From Deltaproteobacteria bacterium (lineage in GTDB: Bacteria > Desulfobacterota > Desulfobacteria > Desulfobacterales > Desulfosarcinaceae), in the NCBI GenBank assembly GCA_021824175.1, contig JAKALP010000032.1, forward strand, positions 1-64,000: 64,000 nucleotides of DNA. Direction: 5' to 3'. The translations under genes were made by a program, and so were the position numbers. The notes beneath the pieces were generated by a model. The model saw only the letters and a list, made by a program, of their open reading frames with translations. It was not told where the DNA came from and ran no database searches. Below are positions 31,201 to 46,200 of the stretch, piece after piece (position 1 is the first letter of the stretch; each line of letters opens with the position of its first letter).

Positions 31201-34200
31201 TATCGCGGCGACCGGCCGGACAATATCAAGATTGAGGCGGTGGTGCCGCGCCGCATCCCGCTAAATAGCAGTGAAGCGGTGACCATCTCCAGCCTGGGCA
31301 TCCCCTTGGATGCCGGCCGGGTGAAAGTGTTTGTCAGCGAACTTCAGATTCCGGTGAGCGGCATCGAGTCCAACGACGATCAAGAGGCCAGCGCCATTAT
31401 CACGGCCCAGGTGCCGGCCATATCCCACGCCGGACAATACGATGTGACGGTGCAGGTGGAAAAAGATGGTCTGTGGCAGTCAGCGACCTTGGCGGGCGGG
31501 CTGATGGTGGATGCCCCCATCCGGTTTGAGAGTTTGACCCCCATGTGGGGCCCCACGGATGGCGGCACCCTGGTCACCATCTTCGGCCAAGGGTTTGAAC
31601 CCGGCAATACGGTTATGGAGGGGCTCAAGGTGCGCATCGGCGATGTGCCGGTGAAGAATATCCATGTGCTCTCCACCGAGAGGATGGAGGTGATCACCCC
31701 CGGCGGCCGGGTGGGCCGTAATGATGTTTTCGGTCAGGATCGTTACGGCAACCAAACCGCGCTCTCGGGCGACAATGGTTTTGGCTATGGTTTGAAATTC
31801 AAGGCCAGCCAAAGCGTAGAGTTTTCGCCCACGGATATCCATGTGGATCAAGAGACCGGCGTGGCCGTCACCAACGGTGGACCACATTTTTGGGAAGTTA
31901 AATATAGAGGCAAATATATTCAGGACAGCTATCGCGCCGCCACCTTTGATTTGCAGGATCCCAACCAACCCCAGTTGGTGGGTGGCGCCAATGTGGCTAC
32001 CAGCGATGATCGCGGCAAAGGGGTCATGGAGTGGGCTTATAATCAGTTGGTTCATAATAGGCCCTTTGTGCCGCCTTATAATTTCCACTCGGAAAGAGTG
32101 CTCCCAGTCACAGAAATGGACGGCGCGGTGGCCCGTAAGCATCTGTATGTGGCCAATGGCAGCGACGGCGTGGCTTGCCTTAATTTCGACGAACAGAACG
32201 GATTGCAGTTCATTTCCCATGCCCTGGAGGAGAGCGAGGATCTGCAGGTGGGCGCCATCGCCAAGTCCGGTTACACGGTCTATGCGGCCCGCACCGGTGG
32301 CTTTGAGGGAGAACCGCCAAAGGGGCAGGTGGAAAAGGTCAATTTCCGCGTATTCAGCGATCCCATGGCCACCGGCACCCTGGACGATGCTTATGGCACC
32401 GCCATCAAGGGGAGCAGCGCCATGCGACTGGACCACGAGTGGCTTTATGCCGCCGGCTATCGTTCAATAATATATGGATGCGGTGTGGACCTGAATCGAG
32501 GCGTCTGCGGCAGAAACTCTCCGGATTTCGTCGGTAGTCCTCCTGCGAGGATTTCTACTGATACGGTGGTCGCCTTCAATCTCTTCGACCCGGTGATCCG
32601 GCGCGAATACCAAGTGCCGGGCAGTGTCCACGACATTATCTCCTATGGCGATTTTCTCATCGTGGCCATGGGCGAATCGGGTTTCGTCATCATGAACAAG
32701 GAGCGTCCCGAAAACCAGGTCACGATCCAAATCGACGATCAGTTGCAACCCAATCCCGGTCCGGTCCATGGGCTCCGCCTGCTGGGCAATCTGCTTTTCG
32801 TAGCAGCGGAAAAGGGCGGGGTGGTGGTTTATAGTCTCGAAGATCCTCTGGCGCCCCATGTGGTTTCAGCAGGCAATGAAGAGCAGGTCCAGTCCCTCGA
32901 TTACTTCAAGGATCGCTTGATCGGCGTTAACAGCTACCACAATCAGCCAAACAACGTGCCCCAGGGGGTGGTCGACCGCCGCAACAGCCAATTGTTTGTC
33001 TTCGACCTGCCCGGCGCCGTGGTGGCCGGCACTATGCCGGAAGAAAACCAGTATATCGCGGAAAACGAACCCTATCAGGTCACTTTCAACGAGTATGTCA
33101 CTCTGGCCTCTTTGCAGCAATCGGGCGCCGTCATCATCACGCGCCAGGATACCGGCGAGGCCGTGGTCGCCACTATAACGGCTATACAGCCGCTCAATGG
33201 GGCTTCCGATCGTTTTGCCATCGCCTTTGCACGCCAGGAAGGTGTCGCTTATCAAATTCGCATCAACGATGCCCGCAACCTGCGCTCAGGCAAATTATGG
33301 GCGCCCTTTGTGGGACACCTCAAGGCGGCCTCTATCGGCGCAGTGCGGCCAGTAATTAATGAAGTCGAGAAAGGTGTTTTCCACTATGGCGACCATCCCG
33401 CCATCACCATTAAGGGCAGCGGCTTCCGCAACGATCCCGCCCTCGCGGTCTATGTGGATCGACACCCCGTCAGCTACAACTGGATCGACGCCAGCACGCT
33501 GCAATTGCCGGCCGGCAGCATCGAGATGCTGCCCATCGATGCCGGAGACCATGATATCTGGGTGGTGGATCATGAATTCATCGCCGGCATGCCCGGCGCC
33601 ATCATAATGGGTGAAGCACTGCCCGGCGCCAAATTTAAATTGTCTTCGGACAATGGGCCGCCGGAGGGCGGAGACGTGATTCAGATCACCGCCAGCCAAC
33701 CAGTGATTCTGCCAGGCACCAAGGTGGTGCTGCGCAACCGTTACAACCATGAAATTCGCACCATCGAGGTCTCCCTGGGTGAATATGTCTCCGACCTCTG
33801 GGATGACGCCATGAGCCTCACCAGCTTCAAGTTCAGGGTGCCCGGCGTGGTCACCCCCGAAATCTATGATGTCTTCCTGGATATCAATGGCGAAGAAGTA
33901 TTGGTGGGCAAATACTCCTATGAGATGGATGATGGCCGGGGCATCAACCTTCCCAACTATCCGCCCATGAAGATCGGCGCGGCCGAGACCCGCGGCGACA
34001 CCATGTTCATCGGCGTCAGGGACGGTCAAGGGCCCACCGAAACCAACCGCTTCCTGATGAAATACGGCCTGGAGATCTACGACATCGCCATTTGGGATCG
34101 GCCCATCCGGCTCTCCCAGATTCCCATGGACCAGCCGGTCACCGGCCTTGTGACCTACCAAGATGTGGCTTATCTGGCCGCCGGCAGCAACGGGCTGGTG

Positions 34201-37200
34201 GTGGTGGATATCTCCGACCTCACCCAGCCATTGGTGCTGGGCAACTTCGGCGTTCCCGGCCACAAAGCCATGGATGTGGCCCTGAATCGCAATCACGGCG
34301 TGTTGGCCATGGCCGTGGCCGACGAACTGGGCACCGGTTTTATCCGCTTTTTCGATGTCAATGACCCCGAGCTCGATCCGCCCGTAGGGTATGCGGTCAT
34401 CAGTTTCAACAAGGATGACCTGATCGGTCAGCCCCTGGATATCCAGTGGCAGGATGATCAGCTCTTCGTTCTGCTTCGCAGGGGAGGGGAGCTTTATCTC
34501 GTTATTTTTGATCATTTGAATGGCGCCGTGACTCATACCATCCAGAAGGTGGAGCGCGGTGACCTCGCTGAGCGCAGCAACAGTATTCTTCCCCAAGTTT
34601 CAATGATGGTCCAGCATGGTCAAATTGCCATCACCACGGACCAGAACTATCTCGTGCTGCAGCCCGGCCCAAATGGGGGCTATCAGACCATCTACTGGGA
34701 AGATATCGACCCGGTCGCGGTCGGCACGACTGAACTTATTTCTCACCAGGGGGCCATATTCGTTGGCGATCCCCAAGGAGTGACCGATACCCCGACGCCG
34801 GATCTGGCCATTACGGACATTGATCCGCCCTTTGGCACGGACCTCACGCCGGGCGAGACCGTGCGCATTCAGTTCAACCAGCTCATGGATACCGGCCCCG
34901 CAACCTTGTCCGCGGCCATCCATCTGCAAGACGCCCAGGGCACGGATCTGCCGGCCGGCAGCTATACGCTCAGCGGCATCAATACCCTGGCCGGTGGTTA
35001 CGTGGATGTGACCCTGGCCCAGGATTTAACTTACAACGGCGCGGCGCGGCTGATCATCGGGACCGGGCTGGTAGCATTGAACCATCATCATCTCGTGGCC
35101 GCTGCCCAAGGCGATTACCAGGTTACAGCCGGCATCCGGCCGATGGTAAAAGCCGTGCTGCGTATGGTGCAAGGTCAGCCCACGCGTCACTACTTCCATG
35201 GCGACGGCACCGAGATCGGCGTCATTCAGGGACAGCGCTTCGGGACCGACCCGGCCGCCCTCACGATTATGATAGGCGACACTCTGGTGCCGGCCGCCAA
35301 CCTGATCAGTGTCACAGACACGCTGATCCAGTTCAGGATGCCTAAAATCGATGTGAGCCTGCAGGCAGCGGGGTTGACCGTCAGCGTGACGCGCAACGGC
35401 GTTACCGGCAGCCTTGCCGGAGCCGTGGTCATTCAGCCCACGGTGATCTTGCAGGATCTGGACCCCAATATCGGACCACCCCAGGGCGGTAATTTCGTGG
35501 ATCTGTACGGCGTAGCCTTCAGCCCCCATGTCATCGTCAAGTTCGGCGGCACCGTTGCCGGCGACTTGCGGCTGCGCAACGCCAGCCAAATGCAAGTGCG
35601 GGTGCCTTCGGGCAGCTTCGGTTATGTCGATGTGACCGTAGAGAGTATTCTCTTCCCGGGTGAACTCAGTACTCTATCCCAAGGCTATTTCTACGCCAAC
35701 CGTGAAACCGGTTCCGTGGACCTGAATAAAAGCGGGTACAATTTTTCGCCGGTATCCGATCTGCTCGTCAGAGATCAAATTCTTTACGCCATCACCGGCG
35801 GCAGTTATCAGGCCCTTTATCGCAGCGGCGAATCGGTAACATGTACGACCGGCACCCAGGGACAACTGGTGGTGGCCGATATCTCCGACCCGGTTCATCC
35901 GGAGATGATCAATAAGCAGATCTCCGATCAAGAGAAACCCTTCCATCTGGATATCTCCTTGCCTCCAGCGGGATTTACTTCCCTGGCACTGGAAGAAAAT
36001 AATTTACTGCTCGTGGGCGGGGACCGACTCTACCATCTGGATGTCACTTTGGCCGCCGATCCTTTGGTGCTGGCCGAAATCCCCTTGCCCGGCACGGCAC
36101 GAGCCGTGGCCGCCCGCAACGGCCTGGTCTATGTCACCACCGAGGCCGGCTTGAGCATCTTCCAAATCCCCGATGACCGCCGCATTCGCGAGCGTCTGAT
36201 GCTCGACGCGGAAAAGTTGGGTGGCGCGCCCGATCAGATGACCTTCGGCGAGAATTTGCTGTGGATTACTTTGCCCTCGGCCGAAAGAATCGTGGCCTTG
36301 GATTTGGTTGCCGGCCGCTTCGATATCGTGCGCAGTTTTCTTACCCGGGATGCCAATGGCAATCCCATTGTGCCCCAGGAGATGATCGTCCGGGATGATC
36401 TGCTGCTGGTCTCCAGCGGCCATGCCGGTACAGTGGTCGCCTTCGCCGCGCAATCCAACGGCACCTACACGCCTGTGGCCCAGGTAGCCCTGACCTATTT
36501 GATCTCCGCCGGCGAGATCCACGCGGGGCGCATGGCCTTGCGGGGCCAGACCCTCTATGTGGCCGCCGGTGAAGGGGATGTGCAGGTATTCGATATCAGC
36601 GCGTGGCTGGATAACCGTTTTACCGAACCGGTCACCCTGCAGAATTACTACGCCGTGCCCGGCGCCGTGCGCAGCATCTCCCTGGGCCGCGGTGCAATCT
36701 ATGCCGGCACGGCCCATGTGTATGTGAATGGCAAGCCGGCGGAAAACCCGTTGAACGACGGCACTCAGGCATCGGGTTGCGCCGGAAGTCTCGACACCCT
36801 GGTGGACAAATACCTGACCATCGTGGAGCAGGTTCCCCAGCCCCGCGGTATATTGCCGGCCGACAAACCCGTGGAAATCCAGTTCAACCGAATCGTCGAT
36901 CCAGTGCAATTGATTGAACAAGGCTCTTCGCTGTTTGAAGTCACCCTAAACGGCGTACCGGTGCAAGGCTATGTCTATAGCCAGGTCAACAACACCGGCA
37001 CTCGACTCTTCTTCCGTCCGGCCCAGCCCTTCATAGGGCAGACGGAGTATGCCGTGCGGCTCTCTTCGGCCATCTCCGATCTGCAAGGCCAGACCCTGCG
37101 GCGCGACTATCGCTTCCGCTTCAGCGCCGAAGCGCATCGGCAACCTGTTATCAAGCGCATCGAGCCAGTGGCCGGTTCCTGGCGCGGAGGCACGCAGATT

Positions 37201-40200
37201 ATTCTGCGGGGCGAGAATTTTGACGCCGCAACCACGATCACCATTGGAGGAAGAAGCGTGCCCGCGGCGGATATCACCAGCCGCTCCGACACCGAACTGA
37301 CTTTTATCCTGCCGGCCCTGGAGCAATCGCCCGAAGAGAATTTGCTGGTGGGCGTCACCGTGGCCAATGGTCGCTTGACCCACTTCCAGGATGCCATGTT
37401 CACCTATGTGGCCGACCCGGTCATAGACGCCATCGGAAGTTTTGAACTTCTCGCTAGTAAATTCGATTCTACTGCCAAGCGTTTCTTGTTCAATGCCGGC
37501 GAGCGCGCCGCGGTGCGCGGCAAAGGATTGAGTCTGGACACCCAGCTTACCGTCAACGGCAAGCCGGCCCAACAGGTCACCATGCCGGACGCGCACACGT
37601 TGAGCTTCGTCATCCCCAACGATACCGTAGGGCCGCTGATCGTGGCCGTCAGCAATATGGGCCGTTTCACCGATAGCCCGGTGGACCGCGTGATCAATCA
37701 AGAGCTGGTGGTGCAGATGCAGGCGACCCAGCAGCTGTCCGGCGACTATCCGTACGTGGCCCGAAGCGGAGATCTCTTGCTGCTGGCCGGCGGTCAAAAA
37801 GCAACGCTCGCCACCACCCGCGACAGTGCTACACCAGTAGTACTGGCTGAGATCCAGGTGGGCGGCCAAATCCGCGGCGCAGCCCTGTCCGGCGGATACG
37901 CCGTCTTCTGCGTGGGCAGCCCCCAGGCGCTGGTCGTTTATGACATCGTCAATGTGTATGCGCCCAAGCTGGTCAATCGCATTGCCAACTCCAGCAATGT
38001 CAGCCACGACCGCTTGTTGCTGGTCGATGATGTATTCGTCACCAAGGACAGCACTACCCTGCGCATGGGGCACGTGCGTGGCATGGGCTGGCAAGAGTTG
38101 GCCTTGAGCGCTGTCGATATCGCCGCCGATGACCGCTATCTCTATGTGCTGACCGGCAATTCGATTCAGGTGCGGCCCATCGCCGATTGGCAGACCCAAG
38201 CCTTGACGCAGGTTCAGTTCCACAATCTGGTGGGGCCGGCACGCTTGAAGATTTCGGCCCAGCGGCTGTTGGCGATCGGCGCCGGCGCGGTGGAAGCGTA
38301 TCTGACCGGTGAAATAGAAAGCACCGGGCACATGGAAAAACTGGGAGTATATAACAATTCCGGCCTGATCGACGCTGCCATGAGCGGAGAATTATTGGCG
38401 GTACTGGCGGGCGATGGCATCAACCGCTCGCTGAATTTGCTGGACGTCAACCAACCCCAGCCATATGCGACTGCTTTGAGCGTCGAGCATAAAGTTGAAA
38501 TACGCGCCGACAGTTGGGTCAGGAGCAATAACAACATCAACCTGTCCGGCGACTTGCTCGAACTGTTCGGGTCGTCCTCCTATTGCAACCTTGAGATTCC
38601 CATCCCCAACACCCTCGCCACGCTGCCGCTGCGCCATCTCACCGATGGAGACGAGCCCGTGGCCTTGCAAGTGGGCGGATATGCTTCCGGCTGGCAGAAT
38701 GTGATTCTGGAAGTACATCGGGATCTGGATAACGCTAATCTGCCCGGCTCCAGCCGGTTGATCGGCAATCAACTCCAGTTCCAGATTCTTGGCGATGCTT
38801 ATGAAACCAGTCAGACCTATGCCCTGAATCTATTCAATCCTCCGGCTGATGTGGTCGACGGCGGATCGTTGACCCACGACCTGCCCTGGTATCTGCGCGG
38901 TGCCCCGCTGTTCGGCGTGGCGCCCATGAAGGTGACCGCGCTCACACCGGCCCTGACCGTCACGGGCCGGGCCACGCAATTCGCCATTCTAGGCACGGGC
39001 TTGGATCAAGCCACGGGCGTTACCTTGGGGACCGTCACTTTGTCACCCTCCCAATGGACCATTAACGCCGATGGCACCGAATTGGCCTTTACGGCCCAAT
39101 TCAACACGCCCGGGATTCATACGCTGGCCGTCGCCCAGAACGGTTCAGCCCAATACCTGCCCGCCGCCCTGGTGGTGGATCAGGCCCTGACCATCACCAA
39201 TGTCAGCAGCGATAACAGCCGCGGCAGCAATCGCGTCAGCGACACCGGCGGCACCCATATCTTGATCCAGGGAACCGGCTTCAACGGCATGCTGGAAGTG
39301 CATTGGTTTGAAGCCAATGCTGGCTATGCGCCCAATAGCGCCAATATGGTTACCCATACCGTGGACAGCCAGGGCATTCGATTCACCACCCCGCCCTGCG
39401 AGCCCGGCAAACAGTATCAGATCGTGATCTCTAAACCCCTGACCAATGAACAGGTGACCGCTCCGACGCTACTGTCGGCCGTGGATGATACCGCGCCCAA
39501 ATTGATCAGATACCAGAGTATGACCCAGCTGCTGCCATTGCGCCTGGAATTCAGCGAGCCGGTAACGGCCACGGGGTTCAATGTCTCTGTGCAGCGCTAT
39601 GATTACAGCAATGCGCCCAGCGAGATAGTGTCGGCTAACTTTGACCTCGTCAGCAGCGGCAAGATCGTGGAACTGCACCTTAAGACCGGTTATTCCCTGG
39701 ACAACAACCGCGTCTACACCATTCAAATCCAGGGCTTGGCCGATCTGAACGGCAACCAGGCCGTTTCCGGATCGGGCTTCTTGACCAACGGCAACTATGA
39801 GCAGAAGCTGACCACCAGCGACACCCTGCCCCCGAGAGAGCTGCAGCTGATCCGTCAGTCCGACAATGCGCTGGTGACTCCAGCCATGGTATTGACCCGC
39901 GGCCGGGCCTACGTGTTTGTTCCAGCGGCCATCGATAACATGACGGTGGCCAATTTGATCAACTACGAAGTACGCATCTCCACCGACAGCGGGCTGACCT
40001 TTGGCGCACCAATTGATATGCGATTTAAGAAGATCCCCCTGGAGGTTAAGGAAGCAGACCAGGGCATCGCCATCCGGGTCCGCGCCATTGATGCAGTTGG
40101 CCTGTGGAGTGAAAAACGCTTCGATATAGCGGTGGCTGACCCGCAGCTGACCATCGGACCGCTATATACTGAGCCGGCGGCCGTGGAAGAGCTGACCCAA

Positions 40201-43200
40201 GCCGTGATTCATTTCAACGTCGGCGGCGATGCCGACATGATCAAGGCTGCGCGAATGCGGGTCTTGGACCGTATCTTCCCGGCCCAATTGGCCATCAACG
40301 GCAGCAGCGCCACCATCTCCTTAACCTATCTGAACCCGCGTCTGAGCGAGATGACCGGCGATCAAGTGCCCGTGCGCCTCTACTTGGATTATGGTTTTGC
40401 CGCCACCACGTATACGGATGACGGTTATGTCCTGCATAAGGACATTACTCCGCCCACCGTGGCCATCGTGGCGCCGGAAAATGGCGCCTCCGTACCCATG
40501 GGCGAAGTCACCCATGTATTGATCCAATCCTTTGATCGTTATGGTATCGACCGGGTGGAAGTGTCGGTCAACGCCGGGGCTTTCCAACTCCTGGCCAATC
40601 CCAACCGCTTTGACTTCACGCCGCAAGATCTTAATCCGGTCACTATCACCGCCCGGGCCGTGGACAGCAACGGCAATGTCAGCGTTGCCGGCCCCAACAG
40701 CAGCATTACGGTTCAGCCCTATGATCCCCAACAAGCCGAACCGCGCATCGACATCATCGCACCGGCCGACGGCAGCGCCTTCCATGAAAAAGAAACCGTT
40801 GCCCTGGAACTTATGCTGCGCAACACCACCAGCGCCCAACTCTTCATGGACGTGGGCGGCAATGAAAGCAACAGCCTCAATCCAGCACCGCTGACCGTCA
40901 ACCGCGGGGCCAATGATCCTGAACGGTTTGCCCTGAACGTCCAATTGCCCGCCGTGGATGGCAACATCGTGGTGGTTTTGCGGCTCACCGCGGGTGGATT
41001 GACCGCCCGCCGCTTCATCAATGTCAAGGATGACAACGGCATTGATCAGCAGCCCCAGGTCTCCATTTTGCCCGCCGCGACCATCTTGTCCGGCACCCAG
41101 CTCTGGATCAAGGCCGCGCCGCCCGCGCAAATGGATGATTTCTCCGATACCTCTTCCGTGACGGTCCGCGACCCGGCGCCCACCGTGGTCGGTCAATTTG
41201 CCATGGATAACATGGCCCACTCCGTGGCGATTGGCTCAAGCGGCGCTGCCGTGGAAGTCGAGGCCGTGCTGCGGGATCGTTCCGGGAATGCCCACAGCCA
41301 GACCCAGACCCTGAGTAAAATGGCTTATCTGGGCGATAGCTCGACGTCGATATACAGCCCGGCTTCGCCGGCCGCGGTCACCGGCCCCGTGGTGGCCGTA
41401 CCCGGCTTGACCCAGGCCGGCTCATTGGTGATGGCCGTCAACATCCGCGAGGGTGGCTGGCAGTTGCGCACGGCGGAAGCGGTGCTGGACAGTGGCTCCA
41501 GCGGTGAAATCACCCAGCTGCACTTTACCGGCACCGGTGTCTTGGCCGAACTCCAGGAAGCAAACGGAAGCACCATCGTCTTCTGGCCCATCGAAAATGG
41601 ACAGCTGGGCAGCCATGTGCTGCGTCCTCTGGATGGAGACCTGCTTGGCGGAACCGGTAACACCATCTTTGTTCGCCACGGGGCGCTATACGACGGCTAC
41701 CTTATCGCCGGCAGTGATTTTGTACCTGTGGCGGGCCTCATGCTCAATGAGGAGCCGCTGGCCACCACAGTTGATGCGGACCGCCTCTTCGTGCTCACGG
41801 CCGCGGGATTGCACTGCCTGACGCTCCAAAGCCAGAACCATCCGCAGCTGGCCGAGGAGTTCTTCACGGCCCTGGCCTCTGGCAGCGGTCTATCCGTGTC
41901 CGACGATCAGATAGCCGTATTCAAGGGAACGAGCATGCACCGCTACCGGCTGTTGGATGAAAACGGCACCGTGCAAGACATGGGGACCTTGGATGCCGGC
42001 GGCACCATCCGTACCGGGGTGTTTGACGGTGAATTGCTATGGGTCCTGGCCGATGGACCTTACGCGGATCTGACCTGGCAAGCCTACCTGAACAACCAAC
42101 TGGTAGCTTTGCGCCGCAGCGGCGCCGACGCCATCGTGTTTGCCGATAACCGTTTATATGAACGATTAGCCGATGGATCGATCCACACGACTCCCATCAT
42201 CGCCACACAAGTCAACACCGCTTTTGCACCTGCACTGATCGAATCCCCGGCCGGCGTGCTGGTGGAAGACTTGGTTTCCAGCAACACCCTGGGCGGCGAC
42301 ACCATTGCCTTCTCCAATGGCAGCGGGCAAATTTTGGCCGCCCAGGCGATCTGGCGTAATCAGCAACGCAACTGGTTCCTCCCCAGGGTCGCCTTGGGCT
42401 CTGGCCCCATTCATGTGGTGCGGACCGATCGCGGCGGGCACGTGGATAGTATTAATTTAACCCGCAATGAAAGCTTGCTCTCCCAGTTCGACGCCATCAC
42501 CCCCGAGAACCAGGCGGTCTATGCCAAGGGCGCCTATATCCCGGCCCATATCACGTTAAGCGCTCAGGCGCGCATTGCCCAAGCCAGCAGCCAATTGGAT
42601 GGCCTGGCTAGCCGCATGGCTTTTGATGACGGTCCATCCGGTTTTGCTTTCCTGCAGCTGCCCGCCACGGCCGACAGCGCCCAGGTCGGCTTGACTTTGC
42701 AGGGGACTCTGGTGGCGGATAGCCAGGTGACCTTGATCGATAACAACACCGGCATGGAAACCGTGCGCATCCTGCAACCGGCTTCCAATCAGGGGTTTAC
42801 CGAAGGCGACGCGCTTCCCGTTGAATACAGCATCGCCCATACCAATCCCGAACCTTTGAATTACACTGAAATCGCATTGCTGGACTTCAACCAGAACGTG
42901 ATCAGCCGCGTATTGACCAATGCTCTCAGCGGCCGGGCCGAACTGCAACTGCCTACCGTAGAGGCCTGGGAGAATTACTTCGTGCGCGTGCGGGCTTACT
43001 TTGGTCCCACCTACGCCTATGCCCAGCAACAGGTCGGCATCCGGCTCTTCCCCCAGCACCAATTGCCTGCCTTGACCATCTCCGGCGTGGGCGACCGCAT
43101 CCTGCGCGGTTCGAAGCTCAATTGCACGATCACCACGGCTCTGACCGCGGAACTGAGCGCCAGCTTGTCGGTATTCAATGATGCCAATCAACTGCTGGAC

Positions 43201-46200
43201 TCCGGCGCCACCCAGGTGAGCCTGACGGTTCCACAAGGCACTGCTTCCTTGCGTATCGTGGCCCAATTGTCCGATCACCTGGGCAACACACGCAGCATCG
43301 AGCAACTGGTCCAGGTCATCGATACCCTATCGCTTGGCGGCAGCCAATCCCGCTCCTTCCAGGCGGCCCTGGCCGATGTCGGCAAGGCCTGGTTCGCGCA
43401 TTCCAGAACCCTTTATGACATCAACGATCAGGCGCTCGTTACCCTTGAAGCGCGCATCACCGCGTTGGATCATCTGGCCGATCGTCTGGTCGTGGCCCTT
43501 GAAGGCATCGGTATTGTGGTACTTGATCCGGCCGACAACTACAGAATCCTGAGCAACCTGCCGGTCAGCGACACCATCAGCCAGCTTAGAGTCTCCGATA
43601 ACCGGTTGCTGGCCCTGGTCGGCAGCCAACTGCGCGCATACACCATTTCCGGCAATGCCATCGAGCCGCTCAAAACCATCACGCTCAACGGCCCGGTGCG
43701 CGACATCCAGGCCCGCGCCAGCGGTTTTGCCATCGTGACCCAGGCTGAATTGGCCATCGTGGATCAAAACATGACGGTCACTCAGCGCCTGGCGGGCGCC
43801 TTCATGGCCATGGCTCAATATGGCGGCTATCTATTCGTCACTGACATCAATGGCCGGCTGCACGTAGTATCCGGCAGCTTGACCCAGAGTCAGAGCTATG
43901 AGTTAAGCGCCCCCGCCGAACGGCTGCTGCCCCTGCAAGGGGATTTGGCCGCCATCAGCGCCGACGGCGTCTTGCGAATCATCGACATCCGCGATCCATC
44001 CCGGCCCACCATGATCGGGACCTTCGAACTGGATTATCAAGGGCCGGTGCTTCAGAGCATCATTGCCGGCGGACAGCTCTTCATCGGCGGCGATGACGGC
44101 CCGGTCATCCATTTGCAGCGCGATACCATTACGCCTTTGCAGCGCTACCAATCCGAGCGCGCCCGCGGCAACATCACCGGCCTGGCCGCTGTCGATGGCC
44201 GCTTTGTGGCCGCCGCCGAGCAATACGGCGCCATTATTCTGGATCACCAGGCCAGCGGCGGGTGGCAAGAGCAGGTCTACCCTTCGGCCTTCAGTGTGGC
44301 CACCCGGGCCGTGGAGGCGGCCAACGGCATCTATTACCTGATGCAATCCGATTCAAACCGGATTCTGGCCCTGACGCCCCAAGGCAACGGCAAGTTCAAA
44401 GAGCAGATCGTGCTCAAGGGCGCCAATTTCAGCCGCCTGGCGATCACCGGCGATCGGGTGGTGGCCGCGGCCGGCGATACCCTCTATTTGGCTCTCCTGA
44501 GCAACCCCAGCGTAACCGGCGTTGTCCCAGTCAGCACCGGCAACCCCATCGAAGCTTTGGCCGTGGCCGGTGACAGCCTGATCGTTGCCACCTCCGGCGG
44601 TACCGTATTCCGGGTGGATGCCGGTGCTTTGCCCATCGATCCGACCAGGGTGCGCATCAGCTCCATTCTCAACACGGCCCAGCCCGTGCGCCGCATGGCC
44701 TGCGACAACGACTACCTCTATTATGCCATGGGGTCCGTGGTTCATCGTCTGCGCTTGAGCGATGCCGATGACCAGTTCCTGGATCTGGGTCAGACCATTG
44801 ATGCTCTATCGGTCAGCCCAGGCCGTTTATGGATAGCCCGGGGCAACCAGGTGACCAGCTACAACACCCATCAGTGGAGCGCATCCGCCCAAACCACCCT
44901 GACCATGGACCACGCGGTCACCGCGCTGGCGAGCGACATTGATCAGTTGGCCATTGCCATGGGCGCTTTTGGCTTAAAGCTTTATCAACTCTCCATGTCC
45001 CAGGTCAGTGCCAGTCCGGCCCTGGTTCAGCCCACGGCGAACACCGTCTATGTGCAGAACCAGCAGATCAAATTGAATCCCTGGCAAACCGCCGGTATCA
45101 ATGCCGTACGATATCTTATCAACGGCGAAACCGTGGCCGTGCGCACCAGTGCACCCTTCAGCGCCGGCGTGCCCGTGCCGGCCGACCTGCGCAATGGCCA
45201 GCCCTTTGAAGTGGTGGCCAGCGTGGAGACGGTCTGGGGCGAGCAATTTACTTCCGCCGCCCGCCGACTCATGCTCCAGGGCGAAGGATTGCCCGCCAAC
45301 CCGTTCAGCGTGGAGCTGCAGATCGACGGCCAGTTCCTGCCCCGGCCCCTTGAACTGCGCGCCTTTATCCACGACAGCACCCAGGCCATCGCCCAGGTGG
45401 AGTTTTACTACAGTGCGACGGCCAGTGGTCCTTTCCAGCTCATCGGCAAGCATTACGGGCCCGAGTATGTGATCTACCGTGATTTCGGCGCCGAAACCAA
45501 CGGCCACTACATCAAGGTCCGGGCTGTCGACGTTTACGGCAACATCGCCGATGCGGGGCCCTATCCATTCATGCGGCTTTCCGATCCGTTCAAGCCCAAT
45601 GCGGCTTTCAGCCTGGAAGGAGATGTGATCAACAACCAACCCGTGGCCGGGCACCCCTTTACCGTGGTCGTGAATGTCAATGACACCTCCAGCGGCTCGG
45701 GCGTGGAGCTGGCCCTGTTGAGGCGGGATGACATGATCGTGGCGGCTGCCTTTGCCGATGGCCAGTTGCGTTACAATGAAACTGCCCCGGCCGCCGGGCA
45801 GACATTCAATTATAGTATCTACGTGCGCGACCGTGCCATGAACGAGCGCACGGTGACCCAAAGCTACACGGCCCTGGCCGATGCGCCGCCGAGTATCGCC
45901 CTGGTCACCGCACCCACATCCATCCGTGAACAAGAACGCTTCAATGTAAGGGTGCGCGCCAACGACGACATGCGGCTGCAACGCATTGATCTGCGTTGGA
46001 ACGGCCTGGTGACCAGCCGCACCATTGATCCACCCAGCAATAGCGCGGATACCACCATAGCCATCGCCGACATTCGTGGTCAGCGCTTGGGCCAGGCGGT
46101 GGACGAGTCCCTCTCGGTTGCCGTCTTCGACAGCCTGAACCAGCAGGCCACCCAGAACCGCACCATAACCGTGCGGCCCAACACAGCGCCTAATGCGACG

